Assembly (NCBI GenBank): GCA_018334565.1
Contig: JAGXLU010000009.1
Span: 1-58,888, forward strand
From: Halanaerobiales bacterium
Lineage (GTDB): Bacteria; Bacillota; Halanaerobiia; Halanaerobiales; M55B127
Direction: 5' to 3'
Length of the DNA stretch: 58,888 bases
Positions 9,419 through 19,514 of the stretch are shown one piece after another. The notes below the pieces were generated by a model. That model was not told the origin of the DNA. It saw only the letters and a list, made by a program, of their open reading frames with translations, and ran no database searches. The position numbers and the translations under genes are program-made. Within the stretch, counting starts at the first letter, position 1, and each line of letters opens with the position of its first letter.

Positions 9419-9502
9419 GGATATAAATAGCGAGGAGGTGAGTAGGTAAATAAAAAAACTGCTGGTGTAGTAAGGAATATTAAATAATAGGAGGAATATT
9501 AA

Positions 9503-11197
9503 GTGAAAAAAATTATTATAATAACTATGTTATTGTCTCTTTGTTTGATGATAATGACTACAGGTGCTCTTGCACAAGAGCCTCAATATGGTGGAACTTT
9601 AAAATTTTCTATGTACAGTTCTCCTGAGGGACTTTGGATACCTGCAAGAGGAGCTAGTACCTATGATGTTAATGTAAACAACATGGTCTATGAACCATTA
9701 ATACAGCTCGATAAAAATATGGAGCCAACAATACCACGTATTGCAGAAAGTTGGGAATTTAATGATGATAAGACTAAAGTAACTTTTAAATTAAGAAAAG
9801 ACATTAAATTTCATGATGGTGAACCTCTCACAGCAAGAGATGTCTGGTATACTTATACTCAAATAGGACATATTGACTATGAGGGAACTCATATGGCTTA
9901 TAATAGTTATCTAAAAGGTTTTGATGCATTTCGCGAAGATGAAAGTCAAAGAGGAAAAGCACTTGACTATGAAGCTTATATGAGTGGAGAAGAAGATTAT
10001 ATAACTGGTATTCAGGTTATAAATGACTATGAAATAGCATTTGAAAGTACAGATTATAGCAGTAGAATGCTTGCTGACCGTGTATTAGGTATAATGCCTT
10101 ATCATATCTGGAAAGATGTTCCGATAAAGAATCAACATTTAGCAGAAGAGTTAGAAAAACCAATAGGTTCAGGTCCATTTAAATTCGAAGAGTATGCACG
10201 TGATGAATATGTACTTTTAACCGCTTATGAAGATTATTATTTAGGCAGACCCTATGTAGATGAATTAATCTGGGCAATTAGAGATCAAGAAGTTGCCTTA
10301 ATGGAGTTAGAAGTGGGTGAATTACACCTAGCAGAATTCGATCCTAATTCTTATAATCTGATCGAGGGATTTGAAGAGTTAGATGTATATAATGATTTAA
10401 GTCCGGTATATCAGTATATGGGCTTTAATCTTCAGGATCCTAAATTAACATTAAAAACAAGACAGGCAATGGCACATGCTATAGACCGTCAAGGTATTGT
10501 TGATAGCGCATTATTAGGTTTTGGAGAAGTAGTCGAAACTCCAATTGTTCCCTTTCACTGGGCTCATAATCCCAATCTAGAAGGTTATGACTATAATCCA
10601 GAAAAAGCAAAAAAAATGCTTGCTGAAGATGGCTGGGAAATGGGAGATGATGGTGTACTCACCAGAGATGGAATGAAGTTTAGAGTAGAGCTTCTTTATC
10701 CAACAGGTAATCAGGTTCGTATTCAGTCTGCACCAATTATACAGCAAAATCTTGCAGAGGTTGGTATTGATGCCAGGCTTAACATGACTGACTGGGGTAC
10801 ATTACTTGATAAAACCGAACGCAGAGGAGTTCCATTTAATGCAGATCAATTTGATTTAGTTCTAGTTGGTTTAGCAGGTGGAGTTGTACCTGACCAGAGT
10901 GCAAAATACCATTCAAGAAATATTCCAGATGGTAACTATGTAGGTTATTCGAATGAAGAATTTGATAAAATGTTAGATGATGCTTTAACAGAACCAGATA
11001 GAGAAAAAGCAGTTAAACTATATTGGGAAATCCAAGAGGTAATGAGCCATGATTTACCAGTTTTAACCCTCTACAGTCCTAATCGCCTGACAGCTGTTAG
11101 TTCCTCTATCCATAATGTTCGTCCAGAAGCAGTTGAAGATAATGATTGGAGAGCATTTGGTTTAGTTAATATACATGAATGGTGGATTGAAGACTAA
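9503..11197 (+). CDS. ABC transporter substrate-binding protein, SBP_bac_5 (peptide/opine) family
   Basis: Signal peptide; YGGTLKFSMYSSPEGL...MEPTIPRIAESWEFNDDKTKVTFKLRKDIKFHDGEPLTARDVWYTY. Confidence 0.93.
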   Translation: MKKIIIITMLLSLCLMIMTTGALAQEPQYGGTLKFSMYSSPEGLWIPARGASTYDVNVNNMVYEPLIQLDKNMEPTIPRIAESWEFNDDKTKVTFKLRKDIKFHDGEPLTARDVWYTYTQIGHIDYEGTHMAYNSYLKGFDAFREDESQRGKALDYEAYMSGEEDYITGIQVINDYEIAFESTDYSSRMLADRVLGIMPYHIWKDVPIKNQHLAEELEKPIGSGPFKFEEYARDEYVLLTAYEDYYLGRPYVDELIWAIRDQEVALMELEVGELHLAEFDPNSYNLIEGFEELDVYNDLSPVYQYMGFNLQDPKLTLKTRQAMAHAIDRQGIVDSALLGFGEVVETPIVPFHWAHNPNLEGYDYNPEKAKKMLAEDGWEMGDDGVLTRDGMKFRVELLYPTGNQVRIQSAPIIQQNLAEVGIDARLNMTDWGTLLDKTERRGVPFNADQFDLVLVGLAGGVVPDQSAKYHSRNIPDGNYVGYSNEEFDKMLDDALTEPDREKAVKLYWEIQEVMSHDLPVLTLYSPNRLTAVSSSIHNVRPEAVEDNDWRAFGLVNIHEWWIED

Positions 11198-11220
11198 AAA
11201 CTAAAGTAAAATGAAAATAT

Positions 11221-11258
11221 ATTCAGAAGCTGTATTGATTTAAATACAGCTTCTGAAT
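11221..11258 (+). other. Intercistronic stem-loop after the SBP gene
   Basis: ATTCAGAAGCTGTATT (11221-11236) / AATACAGCTTCTGAAT (11243-11258): perfect 16-bp stem, 6-nt loop, no T-run. Confidence 0.8.
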
Positions 11259-11268
11259 TAATAATGAG

Positions 11269-12234
11269 GTGATGAACTTGAGAAGCTATATTTTACAAAG
11301 ATTTCTATTAATGATTCCAATATTGATTGGAGTAAGCCTTTTTACTTTTTTTCTCAGTCGTATGGCCCCAGGTGATCCGTTAATGCATTATACAGATCCC
11401 GATTTTACTCAAGAGATGCGTGAAGAAATGATGGAAAAAATGGGATTAAATAAACCTATATATGTTCAATATATTAGTTGGTTAAGAGAGGCTTTAAAGG
11501 GGAATTTGGGTGTATCGCTTAGATATCGTTCTGAAACAGTGGTTCATCTAATTCGGGAAAAGATTTCTCCTACGATTGCTCTTACCTTAACTTCATTAAT
11601 TTTAGCGGTATTCATTGCAATACCAATAGGAATATATTCCGCCGTTAAGCAATATTCTATAGGGGATTATATATTTACTTTAGGTTCGTTTTTAGGTATT
11701 TCTGTACCTTCATTTTTCCTTGCTTTAGGACTTATATATATTTTTTCATTAAAATTGAGGTGGTTCCCCATGGCTGGAATGCAAACTATTGGCAGCAGAG
11801 GTGGCGGATTTATAGATATTCTTAGACATTTGGTTTTGCCTGTTACTGCTTTAACACTGATGCGTTTAGCTGCCTTTGTACGCTACTCCAGAGGAGCGAT
11901 GTTGGAGGTTATTTCTCAAGATTATATTAGAACAGCTCGCTCTAAAGGGGTCACAGAAAAAATAGTTATTTTTAAACATGCTCTTCGTAATGCAGCTATT
12001 CCGATTGTAACTATGGTGGGTATGTCGATTGCAAGACTATTCAGTGGAGCCTTAATTGTTGAAACTGTTTTTAGCTGGCCCGGTCTGGGTAAGCTATCTT
12101 ATGAAGCTGTTTTGCAGAGAGATTACCCAGTATTGATGGGCACAACTTTACTTGTGGCTTTAATGGTTGTAGTAGGAAATATGGTTGCAGATATTACATA
12201 TTCTTTAATAGATCCCCAAATTCGTTATGATTAG
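11269..12234 (+). CDS. dppB: Dipeptide/oligopeptide ABC transporter permease, DppB-like
   Basis: SYILQRFLLMIPILIGVSLFTFFLSRMAPGDP; DYIRTARSKGVTEKIVIFKHALRNAAIPIVTMVG. Confidence 0.9.
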   Translation: MMNLRSYILQRFLLMIPILIGVSLFTFFLSRMAPGDPLMHYTDPDFTQEMREEMMEKMGLNKPIYVQYISWLREALKGNLGVSLRYRSETVVHLIREKISPTIALTLTSLILAVFIAIPIGIYSAVKQYSIGDYIFTLGSFLGISVPSFFLALGLIYIFSLKLRWFPMAGMQTIGSRGGGFIDILRHLVLPVTALTLMRLAAFVRYSRGAMLEVISQDYIRTARSKGVTEKIVIFKHALRNAAIPIVTMVGMSIARLFSGALIVETVFSWPGLGKLSYEAVLQRDYPVLMGTTLLVALMVVVGNMVADITYSLIDPQIRYD

Positions 12235-12246
12235 GAGGTAAATAGG

Positions 12247-13149
12247 ATGTATGATGAAAATGTAGAAACTACTAAAGAAATAAAAAGTTCCCCTGGAACA
12301 TTGGTATGGCGGAGGTTTCGTCATAACAGAATGGCTTTAATAGGTTTGGGGATGTTATCTATAATTGTTCTAATATCTATTTTAGCTCCTTTGTTAGCTA
12401 CTCATGATCCTAATAAAATTTATATGGACAAATTTAGACAACCACCAAATGATGAACATATTCTTGGTACAGATTCTCTTGGTAGAGATGTATGGTCAAG
12501 ATTAGTATATGGTAGCAGGGTTTCTATGACTGTAGGAATAACAGCTGTTGCAATGTATTTATTAATTGGAGTTACTATTGGGACTTTAGCGGCCTATTTT
12601 GGTGGAGTGGTGGATATGGTATTGATGAGGCTTACTGACATAGTAATGTCTTTCCCTTTTTTACTATTTGCTTTAGTTATAGTGGCTACTCTAGAAGGTG
12701 AGGGTAATATTTGGGTTGTTATGGGCGTAATAGGTCTTTTAGGTTGGACCACTAATGCTCGTTTGATTAGAGGGCAAATATTATCTCTAAGAGATAAAGA
12801 TTATGTTCAATCTGCAAGGGCTTTAGGGGCAAGTCATTTTCGCATAATTTTTAAACATCTACTACCTAATGCCATGGCACCTGTACTAGTGGCTTCTACT
12901 CTTTCTATGGCTTTTGCAATAATGACAGAAGCAGCCTTAAGCTTTTTAGGAATGGGGGTTCCACCAACCATGGCGAGCTGGGGAAGCATGCTGTCAGAAG
13001 CAAACTCAAGACTGGTAATGGATCGGATGCCTTGGTTATGGGTTCCACCCGGGATTGCAGTCCTAGTTTCTGTTTTAAGTATAAACTTTGTAGGTGATGG
13101 ACTGCGAGATGCATTGGATCCAAAACAAAAAAATAATAAAGAAGTATAA
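12247..13149 (+). CDS. dppC: Dipeptide/oligopeptide ABC transporter permease, DppC-like
   Basis: LVWRRFRHNRMALIGLGMLSIIVLISILAPLLATHDP...HILGTDSLGRDVWSRLVYGSRVS. Confidence 0.9.
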   Translation: MYDENVETTKEIKSSPGTLVWRRFRHNRMALIGLGMLSIIVLISILAPLLATHDPNKIYMDKFRQPPNDEHILGTDSLGRDVWSRLVYGSRVSMTVGITAVAMYLLIGVTIGTLAAYFGGVVDMVLMRLTDIVMSFPFLLFALVIVATLEGEGNIWVVMGVIGLLGWTTNARLIRGQILSLRDKDYVQSARALGASHFRIIFKHLLPNAMAPVLVASTLSMAFAIMTEAALSFLGMGVPPTMASWGSMLSEANSRLVMDRMPWLWVPPGIAVLVSVLSINFVGDGLRDALDPKQKNNKEV

Positions 13150-13160
13150 GGAGTGGAAAG

Positions 13161-14351
13161 ATGTTAAAACTTGAGAAAGAAATTAATAATATACTCCCCA
13201 AGGTGATTGAATGGAGGCGTCAAATACATCAATTTCCCGAACTGGGTTTTAAAGAATTTAAAACTGCTGCTTTAGTTACTAATGTACTTGATAATTTAGG
13301 GCTAAAAATAGTGAGATACCCTGATTCAACGGGTGTTATTGTTGTTTTAGAAGGGGAAAAACCGGGTCCAACGATCGGATTTCGGGCAGACATGGATGCT
13401 CTAGAAGTCACCGAACAAGTGGACGTTCCTTTCAAATCAAAACATAAGGGAATAATGCATGCATGTGGACATGATTTTCATGTTGCTATTTTAATGGGAG
13501 CCGCTAAGATTTTAAGTTCTCATAAAGAAAATTTAGAAGGAAAAATAATTTTTGTATTTCAACCAGCTGAAGAGGCTCCTCCAGGTGGTGCACAGGAACT
13601 AGTCAAAAAGGGATTGTTTAAGGATTTTGAAATAGATAGAATGATGGCCTTACATGTTGCAAGAGACTTAGAAGTTGGTCATATTCAAATTACTCCGGGT
13701 TACAGTTCGGCAAATACAGACGGTGCAGTTATTGAGATTCATGGAGAAAGCTGTCACGGAGCAACACCTAATAAAGGTGTAGATGCTGTAATGATAGGAG
13801 CTCAACTTGTTGTAGCTTTACAGAGCATTGTTAGTCGTAATGTAGATCCCCTTGATGCAGCAGTGATTTCTGTTGGTATTTTAGAGGGGGGAGAATTGGA
13901 TAACAGTATTGCTGATAAGGCAACTTTAAAGATAACTATACGTTCCCTTACTCAAAAAACTAGAGAATTATTAAAAAAGAAAGTTTATCAGGTAACTCAA
14001 GGGATATGTCAAACTTTTGGAGCGGAAGCAACCATAGATTACCAAGAGGGTTATCCTGCCGTATATAATGATGATAAGGTTATAAAACAGATAAAAGATA
14101 CTGCAGCTGAAGTACTGGGTAAAGACAGGATTCATGAAGTTCCTCAATCTAATATGGGTGGAGATGATTATGCGTATTTTCTGCAGGAAGTACCTGGCGC
14201 AATATTTCTTTTAGGTGGAGCATTTCCGGATAAGAAAAATTATCCACACCATAGTCCTTTTTTCCAAATAAACGAGAATTGTATAATTCATGGACTGCGC
14301 ATGGTAACCAGTTTGTTACAGAATAATGGAAATGAAGAAAGTGGGATCTAG
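13161..14351 (+). CDS. M20-family amidohydrolase (IAA-Leu/hippurate hydrolase type)
   Basis: HQFPELGFKEFKTA; MHACGHDFHVAILMGAA; FQPAEEAPPGGAQ; HHSPFFQIN; catalytic/metal residues present. Confidence 0.92.
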   Translation: MLKLEKEINNILPKVIEWRRQIHQFPELGFKEFKTAALVTNVLDNLGLKIVRYPDSTGVIVVLEGEKPGPTIGFRADMDALEVTEQVDVPFKSKHKGIMHACGHDFHVAILMGAAKILSSHKENLEGKIIFVFQPAEEAPPGGAQELVKKGLFKDFEIDRMMALHVARDLEVGHIQITPGYSSANTDGAVIEIHGESCHGATPNKGVDAVMIGAQLVVALQSIVSRNVDPLDAAVISVGILEGGELDNSIADKATLKITIRSLTQKTRELLKKKVYQVTQGICQTFGAEATIDYQEGYPAVYNDDKVIKQIKDTAAEVLGKDRIHEVPQSNMGGDDYAYFLQEVPGAIFLLGGAFPDKKNYPHHSPFFQINENCIIHGLRMVTSLLQNNGNEESGI

Positions 14352-14353
14352 AT

Positions 14354-15649
14354 ATGGATTATAATAAATTAAAAAAGCAAACTAGCCTTTATATTAATAA
14401 AAACAAGGATGATATTTTAAAATATTTAAAGGCGTTAATACGCCTGCCCAGTCCTAAAGGTGAAGCCACTTATGCCCAAGAATTAGTTTATCAGTTTTTG
14501 GCAGATTTAGATTTTTCAATCGATATGTTCCCGGGAGATTTAGAAAGTACTAAAAAATATAAAGATTACTGCCCCTTACCTCAGGGAGAATTAAATAATA
14601 GAGCCCTAAATTTAGTAGGGACAAAAAAAGGCGGTAATGCACCTAAATTGATGTTGTTTAGCCATGTAGATACAGAGCTCCCTTTAGAAAATATTTGGGA
14701 AGGGGAGGCTTATTTACCCGCAGAAAAGGATGGTAAAATATGGGGATTAGGTGCTGCAGATGCAAAGAGTGGTCTTGTCATGATTTTGATGGCTGTTAAA
14801 GCTGTTTTAGCTGTAATGTCGGAAGATATTCCAGGTGATTTATTATTAATGAGTGTTCTGGGAAAAAGAGGCGGAGCAGCTGGAGCTCTTACTGCTATTG
14901 ATAAAGGTTATACTGCAGATGGTGCAATTTATTGTCATAGTGCAGAGACTCAACACGGTTTTAGAGAAATAAAAAATTACTCTATGGGGACTTTAGATTT
15001 TAAGGTGTTAGCTACCGGGAAACCCGGAGTTCCTTTTGAGGATTTGGATATTAGTGATGTAAATGCTATTAAAAAAGGAAAAAAAATTATACAAGCTTTA
15101 GAAAAATGGGATGAAAAAAGAAGACAAAAAATGGTATTTCAAGATGGTAGTTTTACTGGAGAAGCGATGACAAAACTACATTTTGGTCGTTTGATTTCTG
15201 GCGATTATGTAGGTAATGATCCTATTTCCTTTGAATTACAGTGTCGTTTATATTTCCCTCTAGGGGAGACGGTTGATGAACTCTTAGACTCTATACAGAA
15301 ATATCTTAACACAACTTTACGGCATGATCATTGGTTTGCTGCAACCCCCCCGCAGGTAGAACCGATGTTCATCAGGGCAAACCCGGCTGAAACAAGTAAA
15401 GAAGAATCTTTGATAAAAATAGTAGAAAATAATATTAACTTAGTTAAAGGCCCCCAAAATTTTATCTATCAGCACCATGGAGCTAGTGACATTAGATTCC
15501 CTATTTTATATCTGGATATTCCTGCTGTTGGTATAGGTTCTTTGGCAGGAGGATTTTCAGGTAAGGAATGGATAGATAAAAAAGACTTAATTAATGGTGT
15601 AGAGATTTTAGCAAACACAATTTTAGATTGGTGGTCACACAATAGTTAA
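14354..15649 (+). CDS. M20-family peptidase/deacylase homologue with degenerate catalytic motifs
   Basis: LMLFSHVDTELPLENIW and WGLGAADAKSGLVMILMAVKAV match M20, but the DEE dyad region reads LGKRGGAAGAL. Confidence 0.75.
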   Translation: MDYNKLKKQTSLYINKNKDDILKYLKALIRLPSPKGEATYAQELVYQFLADLDFSIDMFPGDLESTKKYKDYCPLPQGELNNRALNLVGTKKGGNAPKLMLFSHVDTELPLENIWEGEAYLPAEKDGKIWGLGAADAKSGLVMILMAVKAVLAVMSEDIPGDLLLMSVLGKRGGAAGALTAIDKGYTADGAIYCHSAETQHGFREIKNYSMGTLDFKVLATGKPGVPFEDLDISDVNAIKKGKKIIQALEKWDEKRRQKMVFQDGSFTGEAMTKLHFGRLISGDYVGNDPISFELQCRLYFPLGETVDELLDSIQKYLNTTLRHDHWFAATPPQVEPMFIRANPAETSKEESLIKIVENNINLVKGPQNFIYQHHGASDIRFPILYLDIPAVGIGSLAGGFSGKEWIDKKDLINGVEILANTILDWWSHNS

Positions 15650-15826
15650 TCAGTAATAAAGATTCTTAAAACTTTAATGAAATTTTGTGCCGGGTTTGCC
15701 AAAAATATTTTAGTAATTGAAATAATTATTTTAAGATAATCAGAACTTAGAACTCCTTGTTTTGTTAGGGAGTAATAAATAATATTTTGATGATTGACAC
15801 CCAAAAAATATTAGGAGGATAAAGAA

Positions 15827-16648
15827 ATGAAGAAAACAGGAATTATTGGTTTGGGCAAAATGGGATATTCTCTTCTTACGGGTTTTATGAATTCAGGTGC
15901 TCTCAAAGAAGAACAGGTGTGGATATTTGATTTAAAGAAGGAAAATATGGATAAAGCGAACAGCCATTGGCCCAAGATAAATACAGGAGAATCTGTTGAA
16001 GAAATTGTGGAAGATGCAGATCTTTTATTCATTGTTGTTGAACCAAAAGATGTATTTAATGTTTTAATGCAAATCAAAGATTTACTTAAACCAGAAACTC
16101 ATGTTATTTCTTTAGCTGCCTGTATCACTATAGATAATATTTCTAATGTAATACCTTCAATGATAACTAAAGTTATACCGGCTGTTTTGTTTAAACATCA
16201 AGCGGGAGTCACATTAATGTCTCATAGCAGCAGAGTGACATCTCAAGCAGAACGATTTATTGAAAAATTATTTAAACGAGTATGTACGTTAAGGGTTATA
16301 AAAGAACAAGATTTTGAAGCAGTAGCTAATTATACTAGTGTCGGGCCTGCTCTCATAGCTAGTTTAAGTGAAGAGATTGTGGCTACAGGTTTAAAATATT
16401 CGGATATTTCTAGAGAAGAAACAGAGGAATTATTACTTTTGACAATTAAAGGAACAATTAAGATGCTCCAACAAGAAGGTTTATCATTTGCCAATATGGT
16501 TGATATGGTAGCTACTAAAGGTGGTATAACTGAAGCAGGAGTTAAGGTTTTAGATAAAAAGTTTCCTCCGATAATGGAAGAATTTTTTAATATTACTTTA
16601 AAAAAACATGAAGATATTAAAGCAGAACTCGGTAAAAAGTTTGAATAA
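15827..16648 (+). CDS. Pyrroline-5-carboxylate reductase family protein (ProC-like)
   Basis: KKTGIIGLGKMGYSLLTGF...VATKGGITEAGVKVLDKKFPPIMEEFF. Confidence 0.85.
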   Translation: MKKTGIIGLGKMGYSLLTGFMNSGALKEEQVWIFDLKKENMDKANSHWPKINTGESVEEIVEDADLLFIVVEPKDVFNVLMQIKDLLKPETHVISLAACITIDNISNVIPSMITKVIPAVLFKHQAGVTLMSHSSRVTSQAERFIEKLFKRVCTLRVIKEQDFEAVANYTSVGPALIASLSEEIVATGLKYSDISREETEELLLLTIKGTIKMLQQEGLSFANMVDMVATKGGITEAGVKVLDKKFPPIMEEFFNITLKKHEDIKAELGKKFE

Positions 16649-16826
16649 TATAATTAAGTAGTATTAAATAACAGGTTAATAAATATTTCTGAGAATATTT
16701 TATCGGAGGCTTCAAGTTCAAAAAGGTAAATTTAAAAAATTAAACAACTTGATAAATCAAAAATTTAATTTACTTCATATCAACAATTATGACTATGACG
16801 CATCTACTATTCTAAATAGATTAAGC

Positions 16827-16862
16827 TTCCCATAATTATCATATATTTATGGGAATTTATTA
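16827..16862 (+). terminator. Probable weak terminator hairpin
   Basis: TTCCCATAA (16827-16835) / TTATGGGAA (16847-16855) then TTTATTAATAATTT. Confidence 0.4.
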
Positions 16863-16900
16863 ATAATTTCTAATCTTATTTCAAAGAGGGAGAGAGATAA

Positions 16901-17788
16901 ATGTATAAATTACAAGGAGTAATTCCAGCAATGGTAACACCGTTTAAAGAGGATAGAAGTATTGATGAAAAAGGTCTTCAAATCTTGGTTAAAAAGCTTT
17001 CGGATCAAGGATGCCATGGAATACTTATTGGTGGAAGTACAGGAGAATATACTTTAATGAGTATTGAAGAAAGAAAAAAAATATTTCAACTTGCAGTAGA
17101 AGCAGCTAAAGATGAACCGGTAGCAATTATTGCTAATACAGGTTGCCACGCTACTGAGCATACTATAAAACTATCTCAGTCTGCTCAAAAAGCAGGTGTT
17201 GATGCAGTTATGGTTTTACCTACTTATTATCTAAAAACTACTAAAGAAGGTATAAAGAATCACTATAAGAATATATCAAAAAAATTGGATATACCTATGA
17301 CAATATATCATTATCCAGAGGCTACTAATGTTTTATTATCACCTGAAGAAATAATTGAACTAAGTAAAATTGAAAATATAATAGGCATAAAAAACACAGC
17401 TCCTATGCAGCATACAAGCAAACTTTTACATTTAACAAAAGATATGGATAAATTTGATGTATTAACTGGCTATGAGCATTTGTTTTTGTCAACCCTTGCT
17501 TGTGGGGGAAGTGGCGTTATTGGTATTGTTAATAATATTGTTGCTGAAGAGCTTGTTGAAATGTATAATTTAATACAAATGGGTGACATAAAAAAAGCTA
17601 GAACAGTAAATGACAGTCTTATAAATTTATATAGTCTTATGGAAGAAGAGCCCTGCCCCGGCCCTGTAAAAGCAGCATTAAATAAAATGGGATGGCCGGC
17701 TGGCCCAAGTAGACTTCCAATAGTACCTGCCTCAGAAGAAATGAAGAAAAAAATAGAAGTGGAATTAAAAAAACTGGGGAAAATATAA
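16901..17788 (+). CDS. DHDPS/N-acetylneuraminate lyase (DapA) family; candidate pyrroline-4-hydroxy-2-carboxylate deaminase
   Basis: GVIPAMVTPFKEDRSIDEKGL...GGSTGEYTLMSIEERKK...IYHYPEATN...IIGIKNTA (Schiff-base Lys). Specific substrate inferred from context. Confidence 0.85.
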   Translation: MYKLQGVIPAMVTPFKEDRSIDEKGLQILVKKLSDQGCHGILIGGSTGEYTLMSIEERKKIFQLAVEAAKDEPVAIIANTGCHATEHTIKLSQSAQKAGVDAVMVLPTYYLKTTKEGIKNHYKNISKKLDIPMTIYHYPEATNVLLSPEEIIELSKIENIIGIKNTAPMQHTSKLLHLTKDMDKFDVLTGYEHLFLSTLACGGSGVIGIVNNIVAEELVEMYNLIQMGDIKKARTVNDSLINLYSLMEEEPCPGPVKAALNKMGWPAGPSRLPIVPASEEMKKKIEVELKKLGKI

Positions 17789-18132
17789 TATTATAAAATA
17801 TTTTAATAAATTCAGAAGAAATGAGTTTATTTATTAAAACACTACTTGTATTTCAAATTTTTATTCTTTTTTCACATAGTTTAAGTAAAAAATAGTTTTT
17901 TAAATATTAATAAGATTTTTCTTCATCATTATTTTATTAGTTATTTAACTATATAATAGAGAGTGTTTTAAGGTTTTTGTATAAAGATTTCCCTTTATTT
18001 ATCTAGTTATAGCGGGAGATAAACCTCTTATTTTTTAGTGTTTTTTTGATTTTTTCTCTACATATAGTCCATAAATTGGAGAACAGAAAACATTTAAAAT
18101 TAGATGAACATAAGATAAATATAGGTTAATTA

Positions 18133-19170
18133 ATGGGGAAGGTGAGAATTATGAGGTTTGAAAGAGTTTTTAATACGATAAGCACCCACACTGCTGGGCA
18201 ACCAACCAGGACCATAGTGGGGGGAATTCCCTATGTATTAGGAACAACTATGCAAGAAAAGATGCAGCATATGCAAAAAAACCAAGATTGGATTAGAAAG
18301 GCTTTGATGTATGAACCCAGAGGTAATAATGTTATGTCAGGAGTAATATTAACCGAACCTTGCAATCCCGAAGCTGATATAGGTGTTATATTCATTGAAG
18401 TGGGCGGTTATTTGCCAATGTGTGGTCATGATACGATAGGAGTATCAACAGCGTTAATTGAAAGTGGTATAATAAAAGCAAAAGAGCCGGTTACAAAAAT
18501 AACTCTTGACACACCAGCCGGGTTAGTAAAAGTAAAAGTTAATGTAAAAGATAATGTAGCTCGCGAAGTTAGTTTTACCAATATACCATCTTTTTTATTT
18601 CTTAAAGAAAAACAAATAAAAGTAGAAAAATTAAATCAAATAAAAGTAGATATCGCTTATGGCGGTAATTTTTATATTATAGTAGATGAATCAGATTTGG
18701 GAGAAAAGTTAATTCCGGAATATGCAAATAAAATTATTGAAAAAGCGAATCTAATTAAATCTGCTGTTAATAAACAGATAAATATATATCACCCAGAAAA
18801 AGAATTCATTAATAAGGCAACTCATGTAATGATAACATCTAATCCTTTAACAGATAAAGGGGATACAAAAAATGTTGTAGTACTTCCACCGGGTTCTATA
18901 GATCGTTCACCGTGTGGCACAGGAACTTCTGCAAAATTAGCCTGGTTATATGCCAATGATCTGGTTAAGACTAATGAAAAATTAAATTTTGAAAGCATTA
19001 TTAATACCTATTTTACTGGAAAGATAATAGATGTTACTAAGGTTGGAAAGTTCCAGGCAGTAATACCAGAAATAACCGGTCGTGCATATGTAACAGGAAT
19101 GAATCAGTGGATTATTGATCCAGAAGATCCGATCCGGGAAGGTTTTTTGCTTGGTAGGAAAACGGATTAA
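18133..19170 (+). CDS. Proline racemase family; candidate 4-hydroxyproline 2-epimerase
   Basis: STHTAGQPTRTIVGGIP; GGYLPMCGHDTIGVS; SIDRSPCGTGTSAKLAWLY: both catalytic Cys present (racemase/epimerase, not the Cys->Thr dehydratase). Confidence 0.88.
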   Translation: MGKVRIMRFERVFNTISTHTAGQPTRTIVGGIPYVLGTTMQEKMQHMQKNQDWIRKALMYEPRGNNVMSGVILTEPCNPEADIGVIFIEVGGYLPMCGHDTIGVSTALIESGIIKAKEPVTKITLDTPAGLVKVKVNVKDNVAREVSFTNIPSFLFLKEKQIKVEKLNQIKVDIAYGGNFYIIVDESDLGEKLIPEYANKIIEKANLIKSAVNKQINIYHPEKEFINKATHVMITSNPLTDKGDTKNVVVLPPGSIDRSPCGTGTSAKLAWLYANDLVKTNEKLNFESIINTYFTGKIIDVTKVGKFQAVIPEITGRAYVTGMNQWIIDPEDPIREGFLLGRKTD

Positions 19171-19187
19171 TTTAAGGGGGAAAATCT

Positions 19188-19514
19188 ATGGCTGGTAGAA
19201 TTGATAGACACCCTATCTTGGGAAAAAGAAAAGCAAAAGAAGAAGTTGAAATAATTTTTAACGGCAAAAAAATCAAGGCTGAAAAAGGTGAGATGATAGC
19301 TGCAGCCTTGCAAGCTAAAGGAATCAGAATTCATAGATTTACAATAAAAAATAAAGAACCTCGCGGGGTTTTTTGTGGTATTGGCCAGTGTACCGACTGT
19401 GCTATGGAAGTAAATGGACAGCCGAACGTGAGAACCTGTGTAACTCCTGTAGAAGAGGGTATGGTTATAAATACTCAATATGGTTTAAATAGAGATGGTG
19501 ATAATATTGATTAA
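19188..19514 (+). CDS. (2Fe-2S)-binding protein, HcnA/D-hydroxyproline dehydrogenase small-subunit-like
   Basis: VEIIFNGKKIKAEKGEMIAAALQAKGI...RGVFCGIGQCTDCAMEVNGQPNVRTCVTPVEEGM. Confidence 0.9.
   Translation: MAGRIDRHPILGKRKAKEEVEIIFNGKKIKAEKGEMIAAALQAKGIRIHRFTIKNKEPRGVFCGIGQCTDCAMEVNGQPNVRTCVTPVEEGMVINTQYGLNRDGDNID

Noticed and set aside
12905-13201. 98-aa minus-strand ORF across dppC/M20 junction
   Set aside because: Antisense to two confident CDS; low-complexity composition.
18133-19170. Assignment as trans-3-hydroxy-L-proline dehydratase
   Set aside because: That activity has a Cys-to-Thr change at the second catalytic position; here both Cys are present (MCGH and SPCGTG), favouring racemase/epimerase.
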